Assembly (NCBI GenBank): GCA_039621445.1
Contig: CP154956.1
Span: 69,185,649-69,249,648 of the forward strand
Direction: 5' to 3'
Length of the DNA: 64,000 bases
Origin: Euglena gracilis
Lineage: Eukaryota > Euglenida > Euglenophyceae > Euglenales
In this document: positions 1-11,369 of the stretch, piece after piece
Layout: every line of letters starts with the position of its first letter
Position numbering within the stretch: the first letter of the stretch is position 1
Program-made: the position numbers and the translations under genes
Notes under the pieces: generated by a model
The model's database searches: none
Seen by the model: the letters and a program-made list of their open reading frames with translations, nothing else
Told to the model about the DNA's origin: nothing

Positions 1-22
1 TCTATATATATCTATATATATA

Positions 23-57
<35 letters not shown>

Positions 58-60
58 CCT
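1..60. repeat. TA/TATC microsatellite
   Basis: Near-pure TA and TATC repeats at the left edge of the window, followed by CT-rich low complexity to about 150. Confidence 0.9.
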
Positions 61-98
61 CTCTCCTATATCTCTCTCCTCTGGGATAGTCTCTCCTC

Positions 99-144
<46 letters not shown>

Positions 145-394
145 CTCTCCTTCTCCCCCCTGCTGGGGACAGCCTTTTCGTTTTAGCTTCTGTGGTTTTC
201 CCCCTTCTGATAGTCGATGGCCCCAGTGGCCCTAAAATTGTTGGTCTTGCGCTTGGTGATGGGCCCAGTGGTCTTGATTAAGGAGATTTTGGCCCAAGTG
301 GACTTGATGATAATTTTGCCCCACTGGCCTTCTTGATGTTAGCTGCACTTGCCCCATTGAACCTTTGACAGTCCCCATTGACGTCTCTTTGCTC

Positions 395-579
395 TGGGAC
401 GCCATGTATATATATACATATACTGGGACGTCATATATATATATACATATATATACATATATATGTATATATATGTGTGTATATATATACATATATATAC
501 ATATATGTATATATATATCTATACATATATATACATAAATATATATGCATATATATGTATATATATGTCTATATATATG

Positions 580-620
<41 letters not shown>
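395..620. repeat. TA-rich microsatellite (array unit 1)
   Basis: Long run of TATA, ACATATA and TGTATA words. Translated it gives only Tyr/Ile-rich low-complexity peptides, so the apparent ORFs here are not genes. Confidence 0.9.
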
Positions 621-904
621 CACTGGGATAGTATATTGAAATCCCCTGCTGGGGGACAGCCTTTTAGCTTCTGTGGTTTTCCCCCTTCTGATAGTCTATG
701 GCCCCAGTGGCCTTTAAATTGTTGGTCTTGAGCTTGGTGATGGGCCCAGTGGCCTTGATTAAGGTGATTTTGGCCCCAGTGGACTTGATGATAATTTTGC
801 CCCAGTGGACTTGATGATAATTTTGCCCCACTGGCCTTCTTGATGCTAGCTCCACTGGCCCCATTTAACCTTTGACAGTCCCCATTGACTTCTCTTTGCT
901 CTGG

Positions 905-1060
905 GACGCCATGTATATATATACATATACTGGGACGTCATATATATATACATATATATACATATATACGTATATATACATATATATATGTGTGTATATA
1001 TACATATAATATATATACATATATATACATTATATATACATATATGTATATATATGTATA

Positions 1061-1093
<33 letters not shown>

Positions 1094-1095
1094 TC
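905..1095. repeat. TA-rich microsatellite (array unit 2)
   Basis: Same composition and same position in the repeat unit as the run at 395-620. It ends in an uninterrupted TATATA tract. Confidence 0.9.
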
Positions 1096-1365
1096 CACTG
1101 GGATAGTATATTGAAATCCCCTGCTGGGGGACAGCCTTTTAGCTTCTGTGGTTTTCCCCCTTCTGATAGTCGATGGCCCCAGTGGCCTTTAAATTGTTGG
1201 TCTTGAGCTTGGTGATGGGCCCAGTGGCCTTGATTAAGGTGATTTTGGCCCCAGTGGACTTGATGATAATCTTGCCCCACTGGCCTTCTTGATGTTAGCT
1301 CCACTGGCCCCATTGAACCTTTGACAGTCCCCATTGACTTATCTTTGCTCTGGGACGCCATGCCC

Positions 1366-2060
1366 ATTGAAAAGCTTGCGGGGCCACTGGGGGCCCATCC
1401 TTTTCACCTGATGTGGTGTGTGATGAAGAAATGGTTGGGGGGTGTTGTGGACCTGTCCTGCCCCTGCCACTGGGCATCTGTTTGTGGAATGCCTTGGTAT
1501 TGTTGGCCTTTGTTCCATCGGCCACCATGGTCATTGCTGTTCTGGCCTCCATGGCCCAGCTTGAACAAGGTATTGGTGTAACTGGGATATGGGGCTCCAT
1601 GGCCCTTGCCGTTGTGACATGACAGCCGCCTTGGCTTTGGTGTCCTTCGGGTTTTTCTGACCACTGTCTGCCAAAGGCTGTGGCTGTTACCAGGTGGGTT
1701 TTTAGAAACTTTTTCTGGGGGGAAGGGACAGCCACGGTTCGCCACGGTTGCACTGCGCTGTCAGGTCGTCAAGCTGTGGCTGCAGCCAGTTCTTGTTGTC
1801 CAGCGACGCTCTTCTTCGTGTTGGCAAATGCATTTCTCGCTGAAGTCGTGAATATGTCAACAGTTTTTGCTCTGATATTCTCCACTAGCGTCACCTTCCG
1901 GGTAATTCGATTGACTGAACTCTTTGAAAGTAAATTGTCAAGGTTCTTGAACTGAAGCTCCTTTATTCTGGGTTGTCGAAGGGCAAATTGAGAATCAGCC
2001 AAGTCCGGCGAAAAAATGCACTATGCAGGGACTCCTAACCCAGGGCGAAGGAACAACCCA
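1366..2060. other. No gene recognised
   Basis: Several overlapping ORFs of 70-150 codons exist on both strands, but none shows a recognisable domain. The text continues the CCAGTGGCC-rich style of the preceding array and may be its degraded flank. Confidence 0.5.
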
Positions 2061-2064
2061 CACA

Positions 2065-2425
2065 ACACCGCCGGCGAGCAAAGCATGGCCTCACAAGGGC
2101 AAAGTTCGGAGCCCGAGGTGTCGGCCTCCATGGACACCTTGGCGAAGCTGAACCGTTGTGGCTCCGCCCCCCCCCCCGCACATTGTCGCTTGGTGGGGGG
2201 TCCACCCGGAGGTGGGGATGGCTGTCGCCTTCTGGCGCGTTTCTGGGTGGGTGGTTGGGGCTGCTTGGCCGGGGCCCCCCTTATGGCTTGGATGTCTTTC
2301 TTTTTCTGCTGATTTTCTGGGCCGGGAGGTTGGGCTCACCATCTTCTTGTGCTTCGCCCTTTTGGTGTACCCTCCCCCCCCCCTCGGAGTCCGTCGGGAG
2401 TCGTCTTCGAGATGGTGAGGTACCG
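2065..2425. repeat. Fold-back dispersed repeat, copy 1
   Basis: The left part (2065-2122) has the words GCCGGCGAGCAAAGCATGGC and GGAGCCCGAGGTGTC. The right part (about 2333-2425) is the reverse complement of a second conserved block containing GGGCGAAGCACAAGA. Both blocks recur at 33.0-33.5 and 36.0-37.4 kb. The two halves face each other, as in a fold-back or MITE-like element. Confidence 0.6.
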
Positions 2426-2429
2426 TGCA

Positions 2430-3960
2430 CACACCCCCTCTGTGCCATAATTTTAAGTTTTGATACGACCCCCAGCCTCCACTAATGGGCCAAAGTGGGG
2501 TGGATCTAGCCAGATCCCGGCGAAAAATCAGTTTCGTGGGATTAACAATTTTCATTTTGTTGCAAAGAAAAGGTTGGCAGTATCCAAGGTGGGAGGGACG
2601 AGATTTGCTGATTTGTTGCCATCTGCGCACCCCCCCATAATGCCCCCTGGCATTAATGAAAGCGTGTTTGGAGAGGACACACATTTCTGCACCTTCTGGT
2701 TGGAAAAAAATTTTGTTAGGGGCGAAGGTCCTGTCGCTAGACGAGTACCGGGTAGCCTCAAACCTCAGTCGCAAATTGCCCTCGGGTATTTTACCTTTGG
2801 TGCGTTTGCGCAACACCCCTGGAACCCCAGCACCTCCACTGGGCTCTTGTGGCAATGGTCGGCAAGGATGGTCTTCTGCCCCACATGTCCATGGGTCTGC
2901 TTGGCCACAAAAAACCTTCTGATGATGGAAGGCTCTAGTTGGCTCACAAAAGTCCGCAAAGCCATTTAGGGGCCCCCATGAGCCTGCCTGACGTGGTCCA
3001 CATCAACATTACATGAGGGGCTTTCTCATTGGGCTGGAGGCCTTTCCCCGTATCAACCTCGATGATACGCCTTTCGAAAAATGTCGTATGGCATTTGCAG
3101 TGTTGACTGGAGCCAAGCTGGTATCCGGTCAATGAATAAACTGCCCCGACCCGGCCTACCCCATGGCCCTGGGAGGGGGCGGGGTTGGGACCCGTGGGCC
3201 ATCTACAGAATCCTGCAAAGCACATATTTTCGCTTCATTTTAAACACTCAAAGCACCAGAGGGGCTTGGTTTTTATGGTGGAAGGATGCTGGTTTGCAAG
3301 TGGAGGAAGTCCAGCAACTGGGTCAGTGGAAAAAATTCGGAACCTTTCAGAACAGCCTCCAACAAATGATGAGTCTGTTTCTGAGCTCTTTCACAGACAT
3401 TGCTGAGAGGGTTTTGAATCTCTGATGATGCGCTCTAGAAGTTCAGTGTGGTCTCAAAAATGGGCAATCCTGCAGACATCGGCATTCCATTTTCTTTTTA
3501 ATGGAGCCAAAAGAGGGGAAAACCTCAATGAAACAAACCCTGGGAGCAAAAAAATCTGCTGCATATGCATTTCTTGCAGTGTTGAGGCTGTGAACATTAC
3601 GGACACAGATTTTTCGTAATCCTGCAGTATTTTTTCTGCTTTGTGAAGGTGCAAATTTGCTCTGGGGTTTGGGTTGGTGGACAATTTTGGTGGGCTTACC
3701 CAGGGTGGTTGAATGCCATCCTTGATGAGTTGACATGTTGTTGGGGGGGGGACATTTTTTGTCCACCATTTTAGGTTTTTTCGCAACTTTTGATGGAGGG
3801 GGGGTGTCTCCCCATTTTTCATCCAATATAATTTTTTTCCTGGAGCAGACGATTTTTTTGGGGGGGCTGGGCTTGGGGTGTTGGACATTGCACCCCTAGG
3901 TCACCTGGGGCTTGGGCCCTTGGAATAAGAATTTTTTTCTGGGGGATGTGCATGCTCTCT
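2430..3960. other. No gene recognised
   Basis: AT/GT-rich sequence with poly-G and poly-T runs. ORFs up to 170 codons occur but overlap in conflicting frames, and none matches a family I recognise. Confidence 0.5.
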
Positions 3961-3979
3961 CTCTCTCTCTCTCTGCTGG

Positions 3980-5060
3980 TGGATCTTGTTATCTTGTTAT
4001 TGGAAGGCATACCATAAGTCTTAATGCCCCCGTTTTCCCTGTTTGGTCTTCTCCATGTTGATGTGGTTGGTTGACACACCGTAGGGGGGCCTGTGTGGGT
4101 TCCCCCCTTGAGTGAACAATCAGGAATTGGGAAATGAATTTTGGACAGGTTCCTGCCCCGCCCTCCAAAAGGGCCACACTGTGGGTCTCTTTTCCTCCTG
4201 GGGCTGGGTCATTGAAAGGGCCAATGTGGGTCCCTTTCCCCCTCTTTTCTTTTTGGCAGAGGGCGTGTGGGCCCATCGGTAAATTTTCCAGCATCTTCCT
4301 TACGTTCTTGGTGGCCCCTGTGGGTCCACTCTGCTGGCCTCCGAGGTCCCAATATATATTTTCCCCCCATAATCCACCTGTTGGTCTTCCGGGCCTGGAG
4401 TTCTTCTTGGCCTCCAACTCCACTGGAAATCTGGGGGAGCTGCTGTGACCTCCTTTTCCCCTTGAGAGGGGCGCTTGTGTTAGATGAATTGGGGTGGCTT
4501 GATAGACCTCTTCTGCTCCTTCCTGGGGGGATTTGCTTGTAAAACTAGCCCCATGGTCCCTGTAGTGGTGACCTTCTTGGCCTTGATTCCATCTCCCCAT
4601 CTTCTGGCCAAAATTGTGTCCAGGCTACTGGGCGCCTTTGGGGAGATGCCACTGATGCGTGTGTCTTGAATGTCTAAATGTGTAGCATTTTGGGCCTCAA
4701 TGGCCCACCTTTTGCCCATTAAGGGCGGGGGCTGACTTCTTTTTTCTGGGCCTTCTGGCCACAGTTGTCCAAGGATCATGGCCGTCAGCGGGGGGAGGGG
4801 GGGCTTGGAAATTTCTGGGGTGGGGGTCTGGTGTGAGAACGGCCACATTTTTCCACGTGCCGACCGCAGCTCGAAGTTCTCCAGCTGTTGCGGCCACTGC
4901 TCAGGTCGTCCGTGGCCATACAATTACATTTTTTTCCACTGCAGCGTTCATTGAAGACCAACTTGAAATTTGATAATGATTCTTTCAACTGATATTCGTC
5001 TGGTGCGTGTCCTTGTGGATATTGAATTGCTTTTGACTTCTTTTCTTGGCTCTTCATTGT
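3980..5060 (-). pseudogene. Degenerate gag/ORF1-like fragment
   Basis: Overlapping minus-strand frames cover this stretch. One includes the basic motif DPWTTVARRPRKKKS (near 4,735-4,780), which resembles SWTIVFRKKRRQ at 6.0 kb and CPWTVVARKSRRQRY at 36.7 kb. A W-T-x-V-x-R-(K/R) basic patch is often seen in ORF1/gag-like proteins of retroelements. The reading frame shifts several times, so this is a decayed copy. The family assignment is inferred from the motif and its recurrence in three places, not from a recognised catalytic domain. Confidence 0.4.
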
Positions 5061-5169
5061 TCGTGAACTCTCTGGCTTTCTTCTGGGTGTCGAAGGGCAA
5101 GTTAAGAATCATCCAACTCTGCGAAAAAAGGCACTAAATGGGAACACCTCACCCAGCGCGCAGCGACCA

Positions 5170-5500
5170 ATCACACAGCGCCGCCGGCGAGCAGGGAATG
5201 GCCTCACAAATGCAAAGTGCGGAACCTGAGGTGTACAATGGGGTTGAATACCTTCTTTTTTTACTTGGATTTGTGAACCACGTCAGACTTTTTACAGTCT
5301 GTGCAGGGTGGTTTTCCCACTACTTTTCTCCATGGAAGCCATGTCGCCCAATTTTTTCTTTACTCTTGGAGGGGGGAGGGAGGCAGGGTGGGTAGGTATC
5401 CTGGACCCCTTCCCCCGGGGGGGACCATTCTGGCTCCGCTCTGCGAGATGGTGTGGTCATGCTTTCCTTGCCGGCTGTTCTGTCCTGGTGCGGGTGGTGC
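5170..5500. repeat. Fold-back dispersed repeat, copy 2
   Basis: The block at 5,180-5,235 (CGCCGGCGAGCAGGGAATGG) matches the one at 2,068. At about 5,435-5,500 the related block appears in reverse orientation (GCTTTCCTTGCCGGCTG). It is the same family as copies at 2.1, 33.0 and 36-37.4 kb. Confidence 0.55.
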
Positions 5501-5779
5501 TCGCGGGGGTGCTTCTTACTGCTTTTTGTTGCCAGAGTTGGATGATTCCAATTCTGAACATCGGCCTCAAGGAGAAAGAATATCAATGTGACGAGTTCAA
5601 CTGAATTATTTACGAGGAGTATTACATTCACGAAGACCGTCACTGTCATGAACTGGTTGACCGAACTGTTTTCGACCTTCGACTTCAAGGAGGAAGAATT
5701 CAACTCTTCGAGCTCAACTGGAATTATTTCAAGAAGCATTGCAATTACGACAACAAAAATTAACTTCTGGACTTCGAAG

Positions 5780-6400
5780 AAGAATGAACTTCCAAAAAAA
5801 ATCAGAATGCCAAGAAGAACTTCATAGAGCTTCCAAGAGAGCAGCTGAAGATGGGGAAGGTGGAGACGCAGTAGCTGCTGCAGAAGCTGGAGCGGCGGCA
5901 GCAGCACATCAGTCCGTGGCAGTCGCAAACCCCCCCACCCCCCACTACATCGAAGAATTCAAAATTACCCACATGGCCATGGTCACGGCCATGGATCATG
6001 GACAATTGTGTTCAGGAAGAAAAGAAGACAGTAGGGGAGTATCAGCACTGGTCGAACAGACTCCCCCCTTTTCTCCCTGTTCCCCAGCCTTTCAAGAAAT
6101 ATCAGAAATTTAAGGGGTTCAAGGCAGAATCAAGGACACCCCTTTCTACATTGCTATGGTAGCCATCATTCAACAGGGCCTGGGGCCCAGATTCAAGGCT
6201 ATGGCAGCCATCATTCAAGAGAGGAGGGGGCCCAGGTGCGACGCTATGGCAGCCAGTATTCCAGCCCTGAAAGATCCCATTGGGGATAGGTGTGTCCGAC
6301 AATTGGCAGACTCCCTGACAAGGGAGCAAAAAGACCCAGGGAGTTACACCCTACATCTACACATTTTTCACCAAATTCTGCGTTTTTTCAAATGAGACAT
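5780..6400 (+). pseudogene. Degenerate gag/ORF1-like fragment
   Basis: Frames on the plus strand read a basic motif SWTIVFRKKRRQ near 6,000 and then a repetitive helix-like segment (AIIQQGLGPRFKAMAAII) near 6,165-6,225. The same two blocks, in the same order, are found on the minus strand at 36.2-36.8 kb (ATIQQGMEPTFKAMEA). Conservation of the amino-acid frame in both copies argues that it was once coding. Stops and frame changes show it is dead. It lies 400 bp upstream of, and on the same strand as, a reverse-transcriptase fragment, so the two may be parts of one element. Confidence 0.45.
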
Positions 6401-6812
6401 AACACAAGAGGTGTACATGTTTTGCACCCCGAGCAACAAAAACTTACCAAGTCCATTTGTCCACACCCCCACCAAGGGGCTTTGCTGGTTGATGTTTTGA
6501 AGGAAGGTTTAAGGGACCTCCCCCCCAGCTTATGCAATCCCTCCATGGAGCGTCATTCCTCAGCGGGTTAAGAGATTAATGCTAAACCCAGATCTAACTT
6601 GTCTGTTGATTGTACCCCACTGGGCATCGACATCATCGTGGCGCCAATTAATGTCAATCAGGCAGCCAGGCAGCAAAGGTTTGCTGGTACCCCCCCCCCC
6701 CGCTCAGTGGGGTCTGTTCACCAACTGCTCGGGGGAGGAGATCACCCTCCCCAAGGTAGAATTTGGCTTGCTTGATTGTGCCAGGTAAACATTACAATCC
6801 CAGGAAGTTTCG

Positions 6813-7170
6813 ATGTCCAGTATAGACACTTACATAAATAACCTGGGCAATGGCAAGGGGTATGACTCAGCCTTCAGGACTCTGGTGGGCGTGTTGTTGC
6901 ACAAAGGGGTGCCCCTGCAGGACTGCGCAATCCACAAGATTGCTGAAGCCATCCTGGATGCGGCTGATGCTGACACTCATTATTTTGACAGTCATACTAC
7001 GGATGGGGGGCAGACCTGTGTATACCAGGCAGGCTGTTTTGGCCTAAATGTAATGCCCCAAATTTTCATGTCAGTATTGAAGGGGTTCGAAAATATGTGG
7101 AGGAAAAGGGGCATTTAAGTTTTTATTTGCCTCGACGACATTTTACTGGTGACTCCAAGAAAAAAAAATC
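6813..7170 (+). pseudogene. Reverse-transcriptase fragment (DIRS/PAT-like)
   Basis: A 101-codon frame ends with CFGLNVMPQIFMSVLKGF and WRKRGI. After an in-frame stop the same sense continues with VFICLDDILLV at about 7,119-7,150. FGLN-x-P-x-x-F followed some 20 residues later by a (Y/C)LDD box is the layout of reverse-transcriptase motifs B and C. The wording (W-R-K-x-G-I before the DD box) is closest to what I know of DIRS/PAT-type tyrosine-recombinase retroelements. The upstream third of the frame is not recognised, and the rest of the RT is missing or scrambled. It is a decayed copy. Confidence 0.55.
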
Positions 7171-7799
7171 GTATAAAATCTTCTGAACACAGTGGTCACG
7201 GATCCAATACAATTATCTTTCTTTAAAAAAAGTTAATTCAATGTTCACCTGCAATTGGTGAACATACCCTTGTGAGAGGTTGTTTCCAGGCAGGGGCTCC
7301 CTGGTACTTTCATTTTTATTAACTGGGACCACCATGTGGCTGAATCCTGTAGGTGGTGAGTTCAAAACTTTGGCGTGTGGAAAAAGTTTAAGCCGCGGAG
7401 AAATTATTTGAATTTACAGACCAGGTGGCGGTTGTATAAAGATCCTCCGTGTTTTCCAGTGGACATTGTAAGGCATCCACTGCTGTGGCTTGCCAGTGGG
7501 CCCACCTGGCCACAAATTGTAGCATTTTTTTTTGTTGCCTTTTGAGACAAAAGGGTCTTTTTTCAGGCTTATGTAACTTTTGAACTGCTGCCCCATCCAC
7601 TGAAAAAGTTGGCGGTCCTCTGAATAACCCCCTCTAGATGGCCCCTCCTTTGCATTATTTGCTCATGCAAATTCTTGAGGGGAAACAAGTACAAAAAAAC
7701 AACCATTGACGTTTTCCTTGGGAGAAACCACAGTTAAAGGCGTTATCAAAGTGCCTTTACGCTTTGTGAGTTAGTTTGGACAATCCCCCTGAAGCCAGC

Positions 7800-8265
7800 A
7801 CTGACCAAGTGGTAAACGCTTTAATCCAAGTGTTTCAATTCTCAAAGGCCCAGGCACACAATGCATACAGTGCTTTGCTTTTGATCCCTGTCAATAGTGG
7901 CCTAAGGTTCCATGCCACGTCAGCACCCAAGAAACCTATTTGAAACCAAAATTTGGAGAAGTATGGTACACTCTGGTATCCCCTCCCTTGTTGGGGGTGT
8001 GCGCCTCTCAACCCCCACAACCCCCTGGCGGCTGGCCCCTGGCACCTGCATGCCCTGCCAGTGGCTGGGATCCATCAAGTCACCCAGGGGGCCTGGCACC
8101 CACCTGGGACGTTCCTTGGTACTTTTCATGGTGATCCCACTTCCCAATTCCCAGCGCTGGCACAAATAAAGGTACTTCCCAAAGCTGAACCACCAAAGTC
8201 AAACTGAAAAGGCTGCGTGCCACTACAAACAAAAAAAACAGACGGAATTTTACGTAAATCCTAAA
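7800..8265 (+). repeat. Dispersed coding-derived repeat, copy 1
   Basis: About 260 bp from 7,998 to 8,262 is repeated in inverted orientation at 34,120-34,385. In both copies one frame reads NPLAAGPW, GIHQVTQGAWHPPGTF, then EPPKSN and a stop at the same place. The substitutions between copies are mostly silent or conservative (V/L, I/M, K/R), suggesting the 3' end of a retroelement ORF. Just upstream, QFSKAQAHNAYSALLLIP reads in a plausible coding frame. It lies 0.7 kb downstream of the RT fragment, same strand. I do not know the protein domain. Confidence 0.5.
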
Positions 8266-8269
8266 TCTT

Positions 8270-9050
8270 CTGCTCAAATCCTAATTTTGTTCCTGGCGCC
8301 CTCACTCCTCTCCTTAAAAAGGTGCCCAGGGCAGCTAAACCTGCCTTCTGCAAAAGGGCGCTGGGTATTTTTTTTAGGCGAACACAATCTTGAATCTTTT
8401 TCTCTGTCTGTCCGTTTTTTTGATGTTTTTTTTTTGTTGGGGGCGGGGCGGGGTTCGAACGCCGACCATTAGGGGGGTAGTCTCCTGCAGCAGCAGGGGG
8501 GAGCAGCAGGCACCCGCACGTTGGGCCGTTCTGGCAGGGGTTCCCCCCCCATAACTGCCCAAAGGTATTCCGGCCGTCATCTCTGGAAATTTTTTTTCCT
8601 GTCTCTCTTTTTTGCCCGTCCAGAGGTGGTGGTCCAGGGGCTGGTGATGGTCCTGGGAAGGGGGCTCGCAGGTGCAGGGGGTTACGAGTGGGAGGGCTTC
8701 TGCCACAGGCCCGGGAAGGCGAGCCATCCCACACCGTCCCGGCGGGCTTCGTCCGCACCGCCTGAGGGCTTCGAGTAGTCTACTGCCGGCCACGGCTGGT
8801 GAGGGCTTCGTCCCAGGCTTGCGGGAGTGGGACCCAGCCCACACCATCCCTGGCAAGGTTTCGGCCTCAGCCACTGGGGGCCTCCTTCGCCTTCTGCCTG
8901 CGCTCCTTCCTTCTCCTTCCTGCTGACTTCTGAACATCTCCATCTCCCTGCCTGTCATCTCCATGTCTGACCTGTAACCTATCTGTAACAGCCAGCATCT
9001 CGATTTCTGCATCAACATCTTGGACACGTCCTTCGGTCCCATGCTCCAAC
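8270..9050. other. No gene recognised
   Basis: The minus strand has an open frame of over 200 codons (8,374-9,078), but it is low complexity (GRRRRRPPVAE-type) and unrecognised. At about 8,447-8,466 the minus strand reads like a tRNA T-arm (GGCGTTCGAACCCCGCC) without a convincing tRNA around it. Confidence 0.4.
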
Positions 9051-9055
9051 CCGTC

Positions 9056-9176
9056 ACTGCATGGTCTGTAATGCCCAATTACGTCATTGCATGGGCTGTA
9101 ATGTCCCACTCTGTCGTTGCATGGTGTGTAATGCCCAATTCCGTCATTGCACGGGCAGTTATGCCCCACTTGGACA
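9056..9176. repeat. 30-bp tandem repeat, about 4 copies
   Basis: The unit TGCATGG(T/G)(C/G)TGTAATGCCC recurs every 30 bp. Being a multiple of three, it gives a decapeptide repeat in any frame (for example HYTPCNDRVG on the minus strand). Confidence 0.8.
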
Positions 9177-9179
9177 TCT

Positions 9180-10430
9180 CCACCAGATACTTCCACAGTA
9201 TGCACATCTCTGGCATCAGAGGCCACCCTGCGGTGGGCCCTGAGCCTGCCAGCAGCAGCTCACGCTGCACGACAAACACACCACGAAAAACCACAATATG
9301 CATCAAAACTTGAAAAATAATCCATCAGGTTGACGTTGACTCCTTCAGCCCATGCAATCTTGATGATGTCCTGCAGGCACATGCCATGCCTGATCCTGGA
9401 ACGCTGCACAGCCGCCACGTGGATGATAGGCATGTTGTTTTACCGGCAGTGTTCAGTTTGTGTAGGGTCCTTGGGAGTGCAAGGAGCAGAGTGCACGAAA
9501 TGATTCAGTTAACGTGCTGGACGAAGACTGTTTTCAATTTCCCTGGGCAAAGTTGGAAAAAACGTCAGATCCCCCAGCTTCAAAAACGGAGACCGCTTTG
9601 GTTAAAAGTGATCAAAATTCAGCGGGATTCCAGCCCAATTTAAATTTGGACAACAGCGCCAAAAGGAAGAACTTTTTAACGAGAAATTACCTGTTTTCGG
9701 TTTAGAAATCTCAAATAAAACGCTGTTTAAGGCAGTTTTGCTGAAGTTTCAAGGATTTGTAGAATTTTCTACTTTGGTTATTGGAATTGAGCGAAGCTTT
9801 TCTCAATTGCAGAGTCTCAGAAGTTTCAAACGGACACAATCCCGGTTTATTGCGGAAGGGGTCAACGTGGACAGTGTTTTCCCCCTGCCCAGAACGCTGG
9901 CCGCAAATTTTGTTTTCACACCCCGGGAAGGGATACCACAAACCCGGGCGTCGCTGTGCTGGCGGCGTCTGGGGGCCCACACCCCTGCACCGCTGTGGTG
10001 GCGGTGCCGGGGGGCCCAGCTGCACCAACCAAAAACCTAAAAGCAAACTACACCCAGCAAACTACAACACCCCCAAGCCCCAGCTATGGGTTGGGATCTG
10101 AAGGAATGAGAAGGACAGGGTTGTGACTTGAAGCGATGAGAAGGCCTGGGATGGGACCTGAAGGTACGAGAAGGAGAAGCCCGGAGAGAGTGAGTGGATT
10201 GGTTTTTTAATTTTTTCAAATTTTTCCTCCCGTCGCTCCCTACTCGGGAACCCTAGGCCCCGAGGTAGGGGGAGCGACTTTTTTGGGCAACAGTGCTGGA
10301 GTGGCGGTCTTGGCCAAAGGGGAGGAGCACCATAAGGTGGTCTGTACCCCCTGTTAGCAAAGCCACACTTTGCACGTTCCCGTTACCTAACCCACAACAC
10401 TTTTTACCCTGACACCGTTTTTTGTTTCTC
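9180..10430. other. No gene recognised
   Basis: Mixed-composition sequence. Short ORFs only, no domain or repeat with a clear boundary. Confidence 0.5.
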
Positions 10431-10434
10431 CAGA

Positions 10435-11145
10435 ATGGTGGATTTTCCTTCCATAAGTTTGGAAGTAACAGCCTCCCAAACAATACCCCGTTTGTTTGCC
10501 CCACAGCTAAGCGTGTTGGACTTCCCCGTTGAAACGCATGAGAAATTTCCATCTGTGATGGTCCTGGTGCAACGTTTGCTCACAGGGATGAAAGCAGGGG
10601 TAGGGATGACGGTGAAGGCACCGTTATTGGTCGCCAGACTTATATTTTTGTTGGTATCTCGTTCAGGGACATGGTGGAAAATGAGGCAAAAATTAACAGA
10701 TTTTCAGGTCACAGGCCTGAATTTTCTTTTCGTTGGCAGGTTTTTTCACAACAACCGTCCAGAGTGTGAATATTTTGGGGAAGGTGGGAAACATTTTGAG
10801 ACAGAATTTTTGACGATTCAGATGTTTGCCAAATCTCATGCGGACACCTGTCATGTGCGGAGACGGGAATTTCCCCAGACTGTTCACAAAGACAGCAGGA
10901 GTGAAAGCCAGAACGAAGAAGTAATCAGAACGGAGTTGGCAAGGGACAAAAGTTCACTTCTTTCACTCAATGGGTGGCCAATTGGACAGAAATTGCAGTT
11001 TGCCCCCAGCGTTTTTCATTTCCCCCCTGCTCAAATCATGGGAATGACACAAGGATGTTTAGAAAAAACGGAGGGCAGATGGAATTTAAAGGGCCAGGTG
11101 CCCCCCCCCCTAAAACAAGTCAACCCCCCGATTGGATGGGGGTGA
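10435..11145 (+). CDS. Hypothetical ORF, 236 codons
   Basis: This frame is open for 236 codons in DNA of ordinary composition, longer than most chance ORFs here. It is preceded by a pyrimidine-rich TTTTTTGTTTCTCCAG that could act as a splice acceptor. It has a moderately hydrophobic N-terminal third and a charged second half (HVRRREFPQTVHKDSRSESQ). I recognise no domain. It may belong with the zinc-knuckle frame 230 bp downstream as part of a gag-like gene. Equally, it may be non-coding. Confidence 0.25.
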   Translation: MVDFPSISLEVTASQTIPRLFAPQLSVLDFPVETHEKFPSVMVLVQRLLTGMKAGVGMTVKAPLLVARLIFLLVSRSGTWWKMRQKLTDFQVTGLNFLFVGRFFHNNRPECEYFGEGGKHFETEFLTIQMFAKSHADTCHVRRREFPQTVHKDSRSESQNEEVIRTELARDKSSLLSLNGWPIGQKLQFAPSVFHFPPAQIMGMTQGCLEKTEGRWNLKGQVPPPLKQVNPPIGWG

Positions 11146-11369
11146 CCAAATTCGTTCACAAAACGTGTAACGAGTATTTTTCTCAAAATTTCACAAGAAA
11201 TCTACAAGAAAGGGGGGGGGGCGTTGTCAAAAAAAGCACCGCTCCCAAAACCCGACTACACTGGTCGGGCCAGAAGATAAACCAAGAGGAGAAGAAGAGT
11301 AACTAAGGAAAGGTCAGGGTCCTGTGGTGTTTTGCAAAAAACACACAGGACCCTGTTGCTGTAAATTGC

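Larger units (their letters stand above)
155..1365. repeat. Tandem array of a ~475-bp unit, about 2.5-3 copies
   Basis: The phrase around the motif CTTCTGATAGT recurs near 205, 685 and 1160, giving a period of about 475-480 bp. Each unit has a near-unique part rich in CCCAGTGGCC-type words followed by a long TA-rich microsatellite. Within the unit, a shorter repeat of about 27 bp (CTTGATGATAATTTTGCCCC and variants) recurs. On the minus strand it reads as degenerate peptides such as KSTGAKI, so the array may descend from a repetitive coding sequence. No intact gene is visible. Confidence 0.85.

Noticed and set aside
395-1095. Tyr/Ile-rich small proteins
   Set aside because: Translations of TA microsatellites.
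8447-8466. tRNA gene suggested by GTTCGAAC on the minus strand
   Set aside because: Only a T-arm-like word; no acceptor, D or anticodon stems could be drawn.
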